Below, one piece after another: positions 17,204-25,918 of a DNA stretch of 64,000 nucleotides (within the stretch, counting starts at the first letter, position 1; every line of letters begins with the position of its first letter). The DNA is taken from contig NZ_JAIVFL010000001.1 in NCBI RefSeq assembly GCF_022760805.1, positions 1,302,001 to 1,366,000 on the forward strand. Direction: 5' to 3'. The notes under the pieces were generated by a model. The model was given only the letters and a program-made list of their open reading frames with translations. It ran no database searches and was not told the origin of the DNA. The DNA comes from Candidatus Mycolicibacterium alkanivorans (GTDB taxonomy: Bacteria; Actinomycetota; Actinomycetes; Mycobacteriales; Mycobacteriaceae). The position numbers were made by a program, and so were the translations under genes.

Positions 17204-17395
17204 TCAGGACTGTCGGCGACTAGGGCTATCGCTGATCCCGCGTTTGTCGTGCAGGCCGCCGAGTACGTAATCCAGCTCGAAGAGAATCCCGGACCCCCGC
17301 GCGGGCGCGTACGCCTCCTCGGTGGGCAGCTGCAGCAGAAAGTCACGCCGAAGGCTCGGCACAAGGGCGCAGGTGTCGAGGACGGCGCGATACAC
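17204..17395 (-). pseudogene. Truncated PIN-domain toxin
   Basis: The frame from a GTG at 17395 encodes YRAVLDTCALVPSLRRDFLL, the start of an actinobacterial PIN-domain toxin (first catalytic Asp in LDTC), through GSGILFELDYVLGGL. It then ends after 63 residues at a TGA. Family members are about 180 residues long and need three more acidic residues, which are absent. It directly follows the intact antitoxin gene. The toxin is therefore probably dead; the 3' part was likely deleted near the island boundary. Confidence 0.65.
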
Positions 17396-17426
17396 AGGGG
17401 CGAGTCTTTCAGACGCGGCGGATAGG

Positions 17427-17942
<516 letters not shown>

Positions 17943-17991
17943 GGGTCTCACTATCCTTTCGCCCCACCTTCGGAACTGGGCCCAGCGTAGC

Positions 17992-18009
17992 AAAGTTACG
18001 AAAGTTACG
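17992..18009. promoter_or_regulatory. Tandem AAAGTTACG repeat upstream of the antitoxin gene
   Basis: AAAGTTACG occurs twice back to back at 17,992-18,009, 50 bp upstream of the antitoxin start. It is an A/T-rich island in GC-rich DNA. Toxin-antitoxin operons usually bind their own promoter through such repeats; I infer an operator. Confidence 0.45.
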
Positions 18010-18192
18010 AAGGCACGGTGAGGCGTCGGGCTATGCGCTCGTCGCGTAGGCGCCGACGCCGCCGGACTTCTCGCCGACGGCGCTTGCCCGTCTTCTCATT
18101 GATCCCGACCGCCACGCGGGTTGCCGTCAGTGGCTCAGCAGGTAGGTCATCATAGCGGGAATCTACTGCGCCACACTGACAATTGCCCGACG

Positions 18193-18420
18193 CTAATCGT
18201 AAGTAACGCGTTCGGCGCCAGCGGCTTTCAGCAGCTGGTCCCGTGCTTCATATAGACCGTCGAGAGCGGACTTCAAGTCGAGAGCGGCGTCGGCCAGTTG
18301 GTGGCGCGCTGCAGGGTTGCCGTGTAAAGCACAGTATTGCGGTCGCCGAACACAGCCTGTCCACGTAGAGCAGCGCTTCGACGGCAACACCGGTGCTGAA
18401 GGCCGCCTTGCCGGCGAGCC
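18193..18420 (-). pseudogene. Decayed paralogue of the 123-aa hypothetical protein
   Basis: The last 38 codons (RHQLADAALDLKSALDGLYE, ending VTYD, stop 18193) align with the C terminus of the hypothetical protein at 11,160-11,531. The matching upstream part (AVEALLYVDRLCSATAIL, compare VIEYLEALQEATEALSTL) lies in a different frame, so there is a frameshift around 18,320. No intact start is seen. The upstream end abuts the stop of the acyl-CoA dehydrogenase gene, suggesting truncation. Confidence 0.55.
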
Positions 18421-19584
18421 TCACTGGTTGCGCTGCGCTTCTTTGACCAGTCCACCGCCGACGATCAGGCGTTGGATCTCGCTGGTGCCCTCATAGAGTC
18501 GCAGCAGCCGCACCTCCCGGTAGATCCGTTCCACCGGCACACCGCGCATGTAGCCGGCCCCACCGTGCACCTGGACCGCGAGATCAGCCACCTTGCCTGC
18601 CATTTCGGTGCAAAACAGTTTGGCCGCCGAGGGGGCGATCCGGCGGTCCTCGTCATGCAGCCACTTCTGTGCGGCGTCGCGCACCAGCGCGCGGCCGGCC
18701 ATCACTCCGGTCTGCTGGTCAGCCAGCATCGCCTGCACCAGTTGGAAACTCCCGATCGGCGCGCCACCCTGGGTGGCGGTCGCCGCATACGCCACCGACT
18801 CGTCCAGTGCGCGCTGCGCCGATCCCACCGCCAGTGCCGCGATGTGGATGCGCCCGCGCGCCAGCGACGTCATCGCCGCCCGGTAGCCAATGTCCTCGCT
18901 ACCGCCGATCAACGTGTCGCTGCCGACGCGGACATCGGTGAAGTTCACATCCGACGTCCACGCTCCCTCCTGTCCCATCTTGGCGTCCTTCGGACCCACC
19001 TCGACACCGGGCGTGTTCGCCGGCACCAGGAACACGGCGATGCCCGGGCCCTCGGCGTCAGCGGGCCGGGTACGGGCGAACACGATGAACAGATCGGCCA
19101 CCGGGGCGTTGGTGATGTACTGCTTGCGGCCGTTGATCACCCAATCATTGTCGTCGGCAACGGCTTTCGTCTTCAATCCGGACGGGTTGGACCCGGCCCC
19201 CGGCTCGGTCAATGCGAACGACGCCACCACGTCACCGGAGGCGATCGGCTCGAGCCAACGCGCCTTCTGCTCGTCGGTACCGAAGCCGACGAGCACCTGC
19301 CCGGCGATGCCGTTGTTGGTGCCGAACATCGACCGCAGCGCCAGGCAGGTGTAGCCGAGCTCCATCGCCAACTCGACGTCCTGGGTGATGTCGAGGCCCA
19401 ACCCGCCCCACTCCTGCGGGATCGCGTAGCCGAACAGCCCCATCTTCTTGGCCTGGTCGCGCAGATCGTCGGGAACCTTGTCCTCGGCGACGATCTCTGC
19501 CTCACGCGGCACCACCGCGGTGCGCACGAAGTGCCGGGTCTGAGCCAGGATCTCGCGGAAGTCGTCGGCGTTGACGTCGGACAT
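18421..19584 (-). CDS. Acyl-CoA dehydrogenase (FadE family)
   Basis: The protein has 387 residues. It has the full acyl-CoA dehydrogenase fold: [17 protein letters not shown] (FAD and substrate loop), the [14 protein letters not shown] region, [20 protein letters not shown], and [15 protein letters not shown] with the catalytic base region near residue 370. It oxidises acyl-CoA to 2-enoyl-CoA with FAD, passing electrons to ETF. I chose ATG 19584. It is divergent from the SDR gene across a 99-bp promoter region. The position suggests it serves the same degradation pathway as the SDR and second dehydrogenase. The substrate is unknown. Confidence 0.9.
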   Translation of the reverse strand: MSDVNADDFREILAQTRHFVRTAVVPREAEIVAEDKVPDDLRDQAKKMGLFGYAIPQEWGGLGLDITQDVELAMELGYTCLALRSMFGTNNGIAGQVLVGFGTDEQKARWLEPIASGDVVASFALTEPGAGSNPSGLKTKAVADDNDWVINGRKQYITNAPVADLFIVFARTRPADAEGPGIAVFLVPANTPGVEVGPKDAKMGQEGAWTSDVNFTDVRVGSDTLIGGSEDIGYRAAMTSLARGRIHIAALAVGSAQRALDESVAYAATATQGGAPIGSFQLVQAMLADQQTGVMAGRALVRDAAQKWLHDEDRRIAPSAAKLFCTEMAGKVADLAVQVHGGAGYMRGVPVERIYREVRLLRLYEGTSEIQRLIVGGGLVKEAQRNQ

Positions 19585-19683
19585 CAGGGCTCTCCTTGTC
19601 TGGGGGGCGGTGGATGGACGCGATCCTATATGAAATATCATGTTGACCGATTCTCGGGTCCGCCGAACGAAATGGGAGCTCAG

Positions 19684-20424
19684 ATGTCGTTGCTGGCCGG
19701 TCAGACCGCGGTCATCACAGGTGGAGCGCAGGGTTTGGGCTATGCCATAGCCGAACGCTTCATCTTCGAAGGCGCCCGCGTCATTCTTGGTGACGTCAAC
19801 CCGGACGCCACCAAAGCGGCGGTGGAGACGCTCGGCGGTACTGATGTCGCCCGCGCGGTGAAGTGCGACGTGACGGCCTATGCCGACGTCGACGCCCTGG
19901 TGGACGCAGCGCTGGGCGAGTTCGGCCGGTTCGACATCATGGTCAACAACGCCGGCATCACCCGCGATGCGACCCTGCGCAAGATGACCGAGGACGAGTT
20001 CGATCAGGTCATCTCGGTCCACCTGAAGGGCACCTGGAACGGGCTGAAGAAGGCCGCGTCGATCATGCGGGAGCAGAAGAGTGGCGCAATCGTGAACATG
20101 TCGTCGATCTCCGGCAAGGTCGGCATGATCGGCCAGACCAACTACTCGGCGGCCAAGGCCGGGATCGTGGGCATGACCAAAGCCGCCTCCAAGGAACTGG
20201 CGCACCTGGGCGTGCGGGTCAACGCCATCCAGCCCGGGCTCATCCGCTCGGCGATGACCGAGGCTATGCCGCAACGTATTTGGGACTCCAAGGTCGCGGA
20301 GGTTCCGATGGGCCGCGCCGGCGAGCCCTCGGAGGTGGCCAACGTCGCGCTGTTCTTGGCCTCGGATCTCTCGTCGTACATGACGGGCACGGTGCTGGAG
20401 GTCACCGGGGGACGGTACCTCTGA
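19684..20424 (+). CDS. Short-chain dehydrogenase, FabG/3-hydroxyacyl-CoA dehydrogenase type
   Basis: The protein has 246 residues. TGGAQGLG is the NAD(P)-binding glycine motif, NNAGI follows at about 90, the catalytic Ser is in MSSISG and Tyr/Lys in YSAAKAG. The C terminus [13 protein letters not shown] and [19 protein letters not shown] is typical of FabG-like and 3-hydroxyacyl-CoA dehydrogenases. ATG 19684 has GGGAGC just upstream. The gene heads a plus-strand operon with a thiolase remnant, an acyl-CoA dehydrogenase and a GntR regulator, a beta-oxidation-like set. The substrate is not known. Confidence 0.88.
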   Translation: MSLLAGQTAVITGGAQGLGYAIAERFIFEGARVILGDVNPDATKAAVETLGGTDVARAVKCDVTAYADVDALVDAALGEFGRFDIMVNNAGITRDATLRKMTEDEFDQVISVHLKGTWNGLKKAASIMREQKSGAIVNMSSISGKVGMIGQTNYSAAKAGIVGMTKAASKELAHLGVRVNAIQPGLIRSAMTEAMPQRIWDSKVAEVPMGRAGEPSEVANVALFLASDLSSYMTGTVLEVTGGRYL

Positions 20425-20448
20425 TGAGGACCGCCGAGATCGCCGGGC

Positions 20449-20612
20449 GGCATGCTCGAGACCGCCGAGAACCTGCGTCGCGAGTACGGTATCTCCCGCG
20501 AGGAACAGGATGAGCTGGCCGTCGCCTCGCACCAGCGGGCTACGGACTTGAGCCGATGTGCATCGGCGGGGGCCAGGGCTTGGCCGCCGTGTTCGAAAGG
20601 GTGACCACGTGA
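20449..20612 (+). pseudogene. Thiolase reduced to two joined fragments by an internal deletion
   Basis: One frame gives GMLETAENLRREYGISREEQ and DELAVASHQRA, a hallmark of the acetyl-CoA acetyltransferase middle. The sequence then switches frame to YGLEPMCIGGGQGLAAVFER, the thiolase C-terminal signature, ending at the TGA at 20,610. The active-site cysteine domain and the region between are missing. The junction (about 20,535-20,544, CGGGCTAC) could belong to either flank, so a deletion between short repeats is likely. The stop overlaps the GTG of the next gene, as the intact thiolase would have done. Confidence 0.8.
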
Positions 20613-21802
20613 CCAGACTTGCGCAGACGCTCGGGCTGACCGAGTTCCAGACCGAGATCATCTCCACTGTGCGGCAATTCGTCGACAAGGAGATCATCCC
20701 GAACGCCCAGGAACTCGAGCACTCCGACACCTACCCGCAGGCCATCGTCGACCAGATGCGCGAGATGGGATTGTTCGGGCTGATGGTGCCCGAGGAGTAC
20801 GGCGGGCTCGGCGAGTCACTGCTGACCTACGCGCTGTGCGTCGAAGAACTGGCTCGCGGCTGGATGAGTATCTCCGGGGTGATCAACACCCACTTCATCG
20901 TGGCCTACATGATCCGCCAGCACGGCACCGACGAACAGAAGCAACGCTTCCTGCCGCGGATGGCCACCGGCGAGACCCGCGGTGCGTTCTCGATGTCCGA
21001 ACCCGAACTCGGCTCCGACGTCGCCGCGATCCGCACCCGTGCCCGCGACAACGGCGACGGCACCTACACCATCGACGGCCAGAAGATGTGGCTGACCAAC
21101 GGCGGAAGCTCCACGCTGGTGGCCGCGCTGGTGCGCACCGACGAGGGCGCGGACAAGCCGCACCGCAACCTGACCGCGTTCCTGGTCGAAAAGCCCTCCG
21201 GCTTCGGCGAAGTCGCGCCAGGGCTGACCATTCCCGGCAAGATCGACAAGCTCGGCTACAAGGGGATCGATACAACCGAGATGATCTTCGACGGCTACCG
21301 CGCCAGCGCCGACGATGTCCTGGGCGCCAAGCCGGGACAAGGCTTCTTCCAGATGATGGACGGTGTCGAGGTCGGCCGCGTCAACGTCGCCGCCCGTGCG
21401 TGTGGCGTCGGGATCCGGGCGTTCGAGCTCGCCGTCCGCTATGCCCAGCAGCGCAGCACCTTCGGCAAGCCCATCGCCGAGCACCAGGCCATCGCCTTCC
21501 AGCTCGCCGAGATGGCCACCAAAGTCGAAGCCGCACATCTGATGATGGTCAACGCCGCTCGGCTGAAGGACTCCGGTGAGCGCAACGACGTGGCCGCCGG
21601 AATGGCGAAATATCTGGCCAGCGAGTTCTGCTCGGAGGTCACCCAGCAGAGCTTCCGGATCCACGGCGGCTACGGCTACTCCAAGGAGTACGAGATCGAG
21701 CGCCTGATGCGGGACGCGCCGTTCCTGCTCATCGGGGAAGGCACCAGCGAGATCCAGAAGAACATCATCAGCAAGCGGCTGCTGGCCGACTATCGGATCT
21801 GA
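20609..21802 (+). CDS. Acyl-CoA dehydrogenase (FadE family)
   Basis: The protein has 397 residues. FSMSEPELGSDVAAIRTRA, KMWLTNGGSSTLVAALV, IHGGYGYSKEYEIERLMRDA and IGEGTSEIQKNIISKRLL show a complete acyl-CoA dehydrogenase of the short-chain or glutaryl-like type. GTG 20609 overlaps the stop of the thiolase remnant, suggesting former translational coupling. It differs clearly from the dehydrogenase on the opposite strand, so this locus has two non-identical oxidation enzymes. It is followed 1 nt later by a GntR regulator that probably controls it. Confidence 0.9.
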   Translation: MTRLAQTLGLTEFQTEIISTVRQFVDKEIIPNAQELEHSDTYPQAIVDQMREMGLFGLMVPEEYGGLGESLLTYALCVEELARGWMSISGVINTHFIVAYMIRQHGTDEQKQRFLPRMATGETRGAFSMSEPELGSDVAAIRTRARDNGDGTYTIDGQKMWLTNGGSSTLVAALVRTDEGADKPHRNLTAFLVEKPSGFGEVAPGLTIPGKIDKLGYKGIDTTEMIFDGYRASADDVLGAKPGQGFFQMMDGVEVGRVNVAARACGVGIRAFELAVRYAQQRSTFGKPIAEHQAIAFQLAEMATKVEAAHLMMVNAARLKDSGERNDVAAGMAKYLASEFCSEVTQQSFRIHGGYGYSKEYEIERLMRDAPFLLIGEGTSEIQKNIISKRLLADYRI

Positions 21803-21803
21803 C

Positions 21804-22487
21804 ATGAGCGCACCGGATTTCGCCCCGCGGCCGCAGCTGGCCGAGGATGTGGCGCGCTTCGTCCGCTGGCGAATCTTCAACGGCACCTATCCCGCCGGTG
21901 AGTACATTCGGCTCGACCAGCTGGCGGCCGAGCTGGGTGTCAGTGTGACGCCGGTACGCGAGGCGCTGTTCGAGCTGCGCGGCGAAGGGCTGCTGGACCA
22001 GCTGCCGCGGCGCGGCTTCGTCGTGCTGCCGTTCACGGACCGCGACATCACCGATGTCTCCAACCTGCAAGCACACGTCGGCGGCGAACTGGCGGCCCGG
22101 GCAGCGCTGAACATCACCGACGAACAACTTCACGAACTGGCCGACATCCACCACCAACTGACTGCCGCCTACAACGCCGACGACGGCGATCGGGCAGTGC
22201 GGCTCAACCACGAATTCCACCGCGCCATCAACGTGGCCGCAGACTCACCGAAGCTGGCCCAGCTGATGTCGCAGATCACCCGGTACGCACCGGAGTCGGT
22301 GTTCCCCGCGATCGAAGGATGGCCGGACCGGTCGGTCGCCGACCACCGACGCATCTTTGCGGCGCTGCAGGCCCACGACGGAGACGATGCCCGCGCCGCG
22401 ATGTCGGACCATCTGGCCGCCGGGGCGGCACCGCTGATCGAGCACCTGGTCAGGCACGGGGTCGCGCAGCGGGCGGTCCGTCCGTAG
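21804..22487 (+). CDS. GntR-family regulator with FCD ligand domain
   Basis: The protein has 227 residues. The winged helix at 15-75 includes RLDQLAAELGVSVTPVREAL and the wing PRRGFVVLPF; an FCD all-helical domain follows with metal-site candidates in NHEFH and the C-terminal histidines of DHLAAG. FadR/VanR-type members repress neighbouring catabolic genes until an acid or acyl-CoA ligand binds. ATG lies 1 nt after the stop of the acyl-CoA dehydrogenase, so it is co-transcribed and probably autoregulatory. The ligand is unknown. Confidence 0.87.
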   Translation: MSAPDFAPRPQLAEDVARFVRWRIFNGTYPAGEYIRLDQLAAELGVSVTPVREALFELRGEGLLDQLPRRGFVVLPFTDRDITDVSNLQAHVGGELAARAALNITDEQLHELADIHHQLTAAYNADDGDRAVRLNHEFHRAINVAADSPKLAQLMSQITRYAPESVFPAIEGWPDRSVADHRRIFAALQAHDGDDARAAMSDHLAAGAAPLIEHLVRHGVAQRAVRP

Positions 22488-22752
22488 CGGTCACACCACC
22501 GAGTAGCCGGCCGGCAGTCCAGCGCGCGGTGAGAGCCAGGAGCACCACTTGGCCGTCGCCCCGACCCGAGCGCGGGGATGTCCCACGCGTTCGCCGGGTC
22601 GCGTGCTTCCCGGCCAGACGATAGAGCCGGATCTGCTCATCGAGTCCGCAGGTGGCCACGACGCCGATTTCACCCGCTCGCCGGGTCTGCGTAAGGCGCC
22701 AGTCCGGCCTGACTGGCCTGAGGTCACCAGCCAGCGCGCTGCGAACTTGCAT

Positions 22753-22784
22753 TATGGCGCCATTGGCGCCATAATGGCGCCATG
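22753..22784. promoter_or_regulatory. ATGGCGCCAT palindrome array at the vapBC start
   Basis: TATGGCGCCATTGGCGCCAT followed by AATGGCGCCATG contains three GGCGCC cores inside near-perfect palindromes, and the last runs into the vapB start codon. Such repeats are where VapBC complexes bind to repress their own promoter. Placement over the ribosome-binding region suggests that binding would also block translation initiation. Confidence 0.6.
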
Positions 22785-23012
22785 CCGAGTGTGCAGATCA
22801 AAGACGTTCCAGAGGAGACCCATGCGGTGTTGCGGCAGCGTGCGGCGCGTGCACATCAGTCGCTGCAGGAGTACTTGCGTAGCAGGTTGATTGAAGAAGC
22901 GGCCGCGCCAACCGTGGACGAGGTGCTGGAGCGGGCCGCTAACAGAACGGGTGGGGCGTTGTCGTTGTCGGCAGCAGCCGACGCGATCCGAGACGATCGT
23001 GATCGTCGTTGA
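22782..23012 (+). CDS. vapB: VapB-type antitoxin
   Basis: The protein has 76 residues. MPSVQIKDVPEETHAVLRQR and AHQSLQEYLRSRLIEEA form a ribbon-helix-helix/FitA-like DNA-binding domain, and an acidic C-terminal tail would wrap the toxin. It overlaps the toxin start by 14 nt, the usual arrangement. The start ATG lies within a palindromic repeat array. Confidence 0.85.
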   Translation: MPSVQIKDVPEETHAVLRQRAARAHQSLQEYLRSRLIEEAAAPTVDEVLERAANRTGGALSLSAAADAIRDDRDRR

Positions 23013-23391
23013 CGCCAGCGTCGTGGCGGTTGCTTTGGCTGATGACGGTCCAGATGGCGTCAAGGTGCGAGAGGTTCTCAGCGGGCAGACGCTTGTCGCT
23101 CCGGAGTTGATCGACCTCGAGATCGTGTCGGTGTTGCGTCGACAGGTGAGGGCCCGCTCCATGGTCCCGCGGCGCGCGGAACTCGCGCTGCTGGATCTGG
23201 CCGAACTGCCGATGAAGCGCGCCGCGCACCGGCCATTGCTGGCGCGTTGTTGGGAATTGCGTGCGTCGGTCACGGCCTATGACGCTGCATACGTAGCGCT
23301 GGCCGAAGCGCTGGAAGTTGTCCTGGTAACCGCAGATCGCCGTGTTGCACGGGCCCCAGGCATACGGTGCCCGGTCGAGATCATCAGCTGA
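22999..23391 (+). CDS. vapC: VapC PIN-domain ribonuclease toxin
   Basis: The protein has 130 residues from GTG 22999. The four PIN acidic positions are present: D in VVDASVVAVAL, E in APELIDLEIVS, D in VTAYDAAYVALAEAL and D in VLVTADRRVAR. It should be an active Mg-dependent RNase, likely acting on tRNA or rRNA as other mycobacterial VapCs. In contrast to the truncated PIN toxin at 17.2 kb, this pair appears intact. Confidence 0.88.
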   Translation: MIVVDASVVAVALADDGPDGVKVREVLSGQTLVAPELIDLEIVSVLRRQVRARSMVPRRAELALLDLAELPMKRAAHRPLLARCWELRASVTAYDAAYVALAEALEVVLVTADRRVARAPGIRCPVEIIS

Positions 23392-23465
23392 GATACGAAC
23401 TCCATGGACTGCACTGCTCTGGTGCCGGCAGGTCACGGAGCCGTCGCACGTCGGGCACCGCCGTG

Positions 23466-23771
23466 ATGTCCGCGATCGCTGTGGCCTACTCCGGGGTCAG
23501 ACAGGAGTACCGCGGGTGCGAAAGCGACGAGATCTACGTCCCGCCCGGCACGGACCCGCGCGGCCAGCTGAGATGCCAGGACGCCAAGTACACGCTCACG
23601 CGGCAGGGCGACAAGACCAAGGTCCGCTTCGACCTGTTCCACCGCGGCAAGCGGGTTGTCGACCTCGACGTGAAGTCGCAGCGGCGGTGCGCTGCTCGGG
23701 CGGCAACAGTTAGAGTCACCCGGAATAGTTCGGAATTCGGGCCGTGCCGGCTGGCGTTGCCCCCGGTATGA
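23466..23771 (+). CDS. Hypothetical small protein
   Basis: An open frame of 101 codons begins MSAIAVAYSGVRQEYRGCES. It has a basic body with Cys residues in GCESD, LRCQD and QRRCAA and a beta-rich pattern (KYTLTRQGDKTKVRFDLF). No family is recognised. It might be the mature part of a secreted protein whose signal sequence was lost, since the upstream sequence lacks a hydrophobic stretch. It overlaps the next gene by 4 nt. The 376-bp interval from vapC to the next gene holds nothing else. Confidence 0.3.
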   Translation: MSAIAVAYSGVRQEYRGCESDEIYVPPGTDPRGQLRCQDAKYTLTRQGDKTKVRFDLFHRGKRVVDLDVKSQRRCAARAATVRVTRNSSEFGPCRLALPPV

Positions 23772-24682
23772 CGACCGGAGCAGTGATCTCGCCCAACGCC
23801 GACGCCGAGAACGCCGTCGACGATGTCATCAATCAGGCCCGCGGCGCGTATGCGGGCGGAGTTCGCCAGGTGTGGTTCGCCCAGCAGTTCGACCTCGATG
23901 CCATTTCGCTGGCTGGGTTGGTCGGGGCGGCGGTTCCCGGCCTGGGCGTGGGCACCTGCGTGGTGCCGATCAATCCGCGCCACCCACTGATCATGGCGTC
24001 GCTGGCACAGACCGCGCAGGCCGCCAGTCACGGCGGCTTCACCCTGGGCCTGGGTCTCGGGGCGCATGGACCCGAACGGGCGGCGTTCGGGCAGTCGTGG
24101 CCCAACACCGGCGACCGACTGCGCGAGCACCTCACCGTGCTGCGTTCGATATTCGACAGTGGCTCAGTCGATTTCCACGGCTCCCGGTTCACTGCGAGTC
24201 CGGAGTGGCCGACGCGAGTGCCCGGCGGAACACCGATCCCGATCTACGTGGCCGCCATGGGACCCAAGGCGCTCGCGGTCACTGGCGAGCTGGCGGACGG
24301 AACGCTGCCCTATCTGGCCGGTCCGCGCACTATCCGCGAGTTCATCGTCCCCGCGATCTCGCGGGCGGCCGCCGAGGCCGGGCGCCCCCAGCCGCAGGTC
24401 ATCGCCGCGGTCCCGGTGCTGGTCACCGACGACGTGGACACCGCACGGGAAGCCGCGGAGGCGGCGCTCGGCTTCTACGCGACAATCCCCTCCTACCGGA
24501 AGGTGATCGCCAGGGAAGGGGTCGACAACGTCGCCGACCTCGCGGCCATCGGGCCCGCCGAGTCGGTGCTCGAGCAGCTGCGATCCTATCTCGCCGCGGG
24601 CGCGAGCGAGCTCGTGCTCAGCCCGCTGCCGGGGATTCCCGCGCCGAAGGAGGCGCTATGGGAGGTCGCGGCCGCCCTGTAG
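23768..24682 (+). CDS. LLM-class F420-dependent oxidoreductase
   Basis: The protein has 304 residues with the luciferase-like TIM barrel: VRQVWFAQQFDLDAISLAGL, HPLIMASLAQTAQAAS, GGFTLGLGLGAH, IPIYVAAMGPKALAVTGELADG. Members reduce or oxidise substrates with deazaflavin F420, abundant in mycobacteria. ATG 23768 was chosen; a GTG 24 nt upstream is possible. Its 3' end overlaps the 3' end of the convergent aminotransferase by 27 bp. The substrate is unknown. Confidence 0.85.
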   Translation: MTTGAVISPNADAENAVDDVINQARGAYAGGVRQVWFAQQFDLDAISLAGLVGAAVPGLGVGTCVVPINPRHPLIMASLAQTAQAASHGGFTLGLGLGAHGPERAAFGQSWPNTGDRLREHLTVLRSIFDSGSVDFHGSRFTASPEWPTRVPGGTPIPIYVAAMGPKALAVTGELADGTLPYLAGPRTIREFIVPAISRAAAEAGRPQPQVIAAVPVLVTDDVDTAREAAEAALGFYATIPSYRKVIAREGVDNVADLAAIGPAESVLEQLRSYLAAGASELVLSPLPGIPAPKEALWEVAAAL

Positions 24683-25840
24683 CGCGCCGAGCCGCCGGAT
24701 CGCCTCGTCAAGGGTGTCGTCGCGCTTGCAGAAAGCGAAGCGCACCAAGTGTTTCCACGCCCCGATATGTGGGGACGCCGGATCGCAGAACGCCGACATC
24801 GGGATCGCCGCCACCCCGGCCCGCCCCGGCAGCTTCGCGCAGAACGCGGTGCTGTCAGAGTAGCCCAGCGGTCGCGGGTCGGCGCACAGGAAGTAGGTGC
24901 CCGCGCTGTCGTGCACCCCGAAGCCTAATTCGGTCAACGCCGCGGCCAGCCGGTCGCGCTTGGCCTGCAGTGAATCGCGCAGCGCGCCCACCCACGCTTC
25001 CTCGAAGTTCAGCGCGTAGGCGACCGCGGGCTGGAAAGGTGCGCCTCCCACATAGCTGAGGTACTGCTTGGCTGCGCGCACCCCGGCGATCAGATCCGGC
25101 GCTCCACAGGCCCAGCCGATCTTCCAGCCGGTGCAGTTGAACATCTTGGCCGCACTCGAGATCGTCACGGTGCGCTCGGCCATGCCGGGGTAGGTGGCCA
25201 CCGGCATGTGCTTCTGGTCGTCGTAGACCAGGTGTTCGTAGACCTCGTCGGTGATCACCAGCAGGTCGGCCTCGACAGCCAGCGCGGCCAGGGCACGCAG
25301 GTCGTGATCCGAGAGCACCATGCCCGTCGGGTTGTGCGGTGAGTTGACGATGAGCGCCCTGGTCCGGGGCGTCACCGCGGCGCGAAGCGCGTCGATGTCG
25401 AGGGCGAAGCCGCGGCCGTCGGGCACCAGTGGCACCGGGACGCGTTGCGAGCCGGCCATCGCGATGACGGGGGAGTAGGAGTCGTAGAACGGCTCGACCA
25501 GCAGCACCTCCGAGCCCGGTTCGACCAGACCTATGACGGCGGCCGCGATCGCCTCCGTGGCGCCGACGGTGACCAGCACTTCGGTCTCCGGGTCGTACTG
25601 CACGCCGTACTGCCGCGTGCGTTGGGCGGCGATCGCCTCGCGCAACGGGGCGATGCCCAGCCCCGGCGGGTATTGGTTGACCCCCTCGGCGATCGCTTTC
25701 TGCGCCGCCTCGAGCATGCCTGCCGGACCGTCCTCGTCCGGGAAGCCCTGGCCGAGATTCACCGCACCGACGCGTGCGGCGAGCGCCGACATCTCGGCGA
25801 AAATCGTCACCGCATAGGGCTGCAGCCGCGACACCGTCAT
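24656..25840 (-). CDS. dapC: N-succinyldiaminopimelate aminotransferase (class I/II PLP enzyme)
   Basis: The protein has 394 residues. Fold type I aminotransferase features are VNLGQGFPDEDGP, NSPHNPTGMVLS, ITDEVYEHLVYD, and the PLP lysine in ISSAAKMFNCTGWKIGW, with a C-terminal arginine region VRFAFCKR. It occupies the position of M. tuberculosis Rv0858c, annotated DapC, which acts in the succinylase branch of lysine and meso-diaminopimelate synthesis. Kynurenine or methionine aminotransferases of the same subfamily cannot be excluded by sequence alone. Confidence 0.85.
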   Translation of the reverse strand: MTVSRLQPYAVTIFAEMSALAARVGAVNLGQGFPDEDGPAGMLEAAQKAIAEGVNQYPPGLGIAPLREAIAAQRTRQYGVQYDPETEVLVTVGATEAIAAAVIGLVEPGSEVLLVEPFYDSYSPVIAMAGSQRVPVPLVPDGRGFALDIDALRAAVTPRTRALIVNSPHNPTGMVLSDHDLRALAALAVEADLLVITDEVYEHLVYDDQKHMPVATYPGMAERTVTISSAAKMFNCTGWKIGWACGAPDLIAGVRAAKQYLSYVGGAPFQPAVAYALNFEEAWVGALRDSLQAKRDRLAAALTELGFGVHDSAGTYFLCADPRPLGYSDSTAFCAKLPGRAGVAAIPMSAFCDPASPHIGAWKHLVRFAFCKRDDTLDEAIRRLGALQGGRDLP

Positions 25841-25918
25841 AGCCGGCGAGCCTATCGGTTGGGTCGAGGTGTGCGATGTCGGTGGCCGACATCGTCGGTG
25901 AGCTGACCGGAATGGTGG

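Noticed and set aside
18010..18192. A minus-strand frame with RVAVGINEKTGKRRRREVRR
   Set aside because: Arg-rich and without a start codon; it ends inside the antitoxin operator repeats, so I did not call a gene.
19585..20730. A long N-terminal extension of the acyl-CoA dehydrogenase on the minus strand
   Set aside because: It lies antisense to the SDR gene and has shadow-type composition; ATG 19584 starts the recognisable protein.
22488..22752. A minus-strand frame ending AKWCSWLSPRAGLPAGYSVV
   Set aside because: It looks slightly protein-like at its end but has no recognisable domain or credible start; could be a remnant, but support is too weak to annotate.
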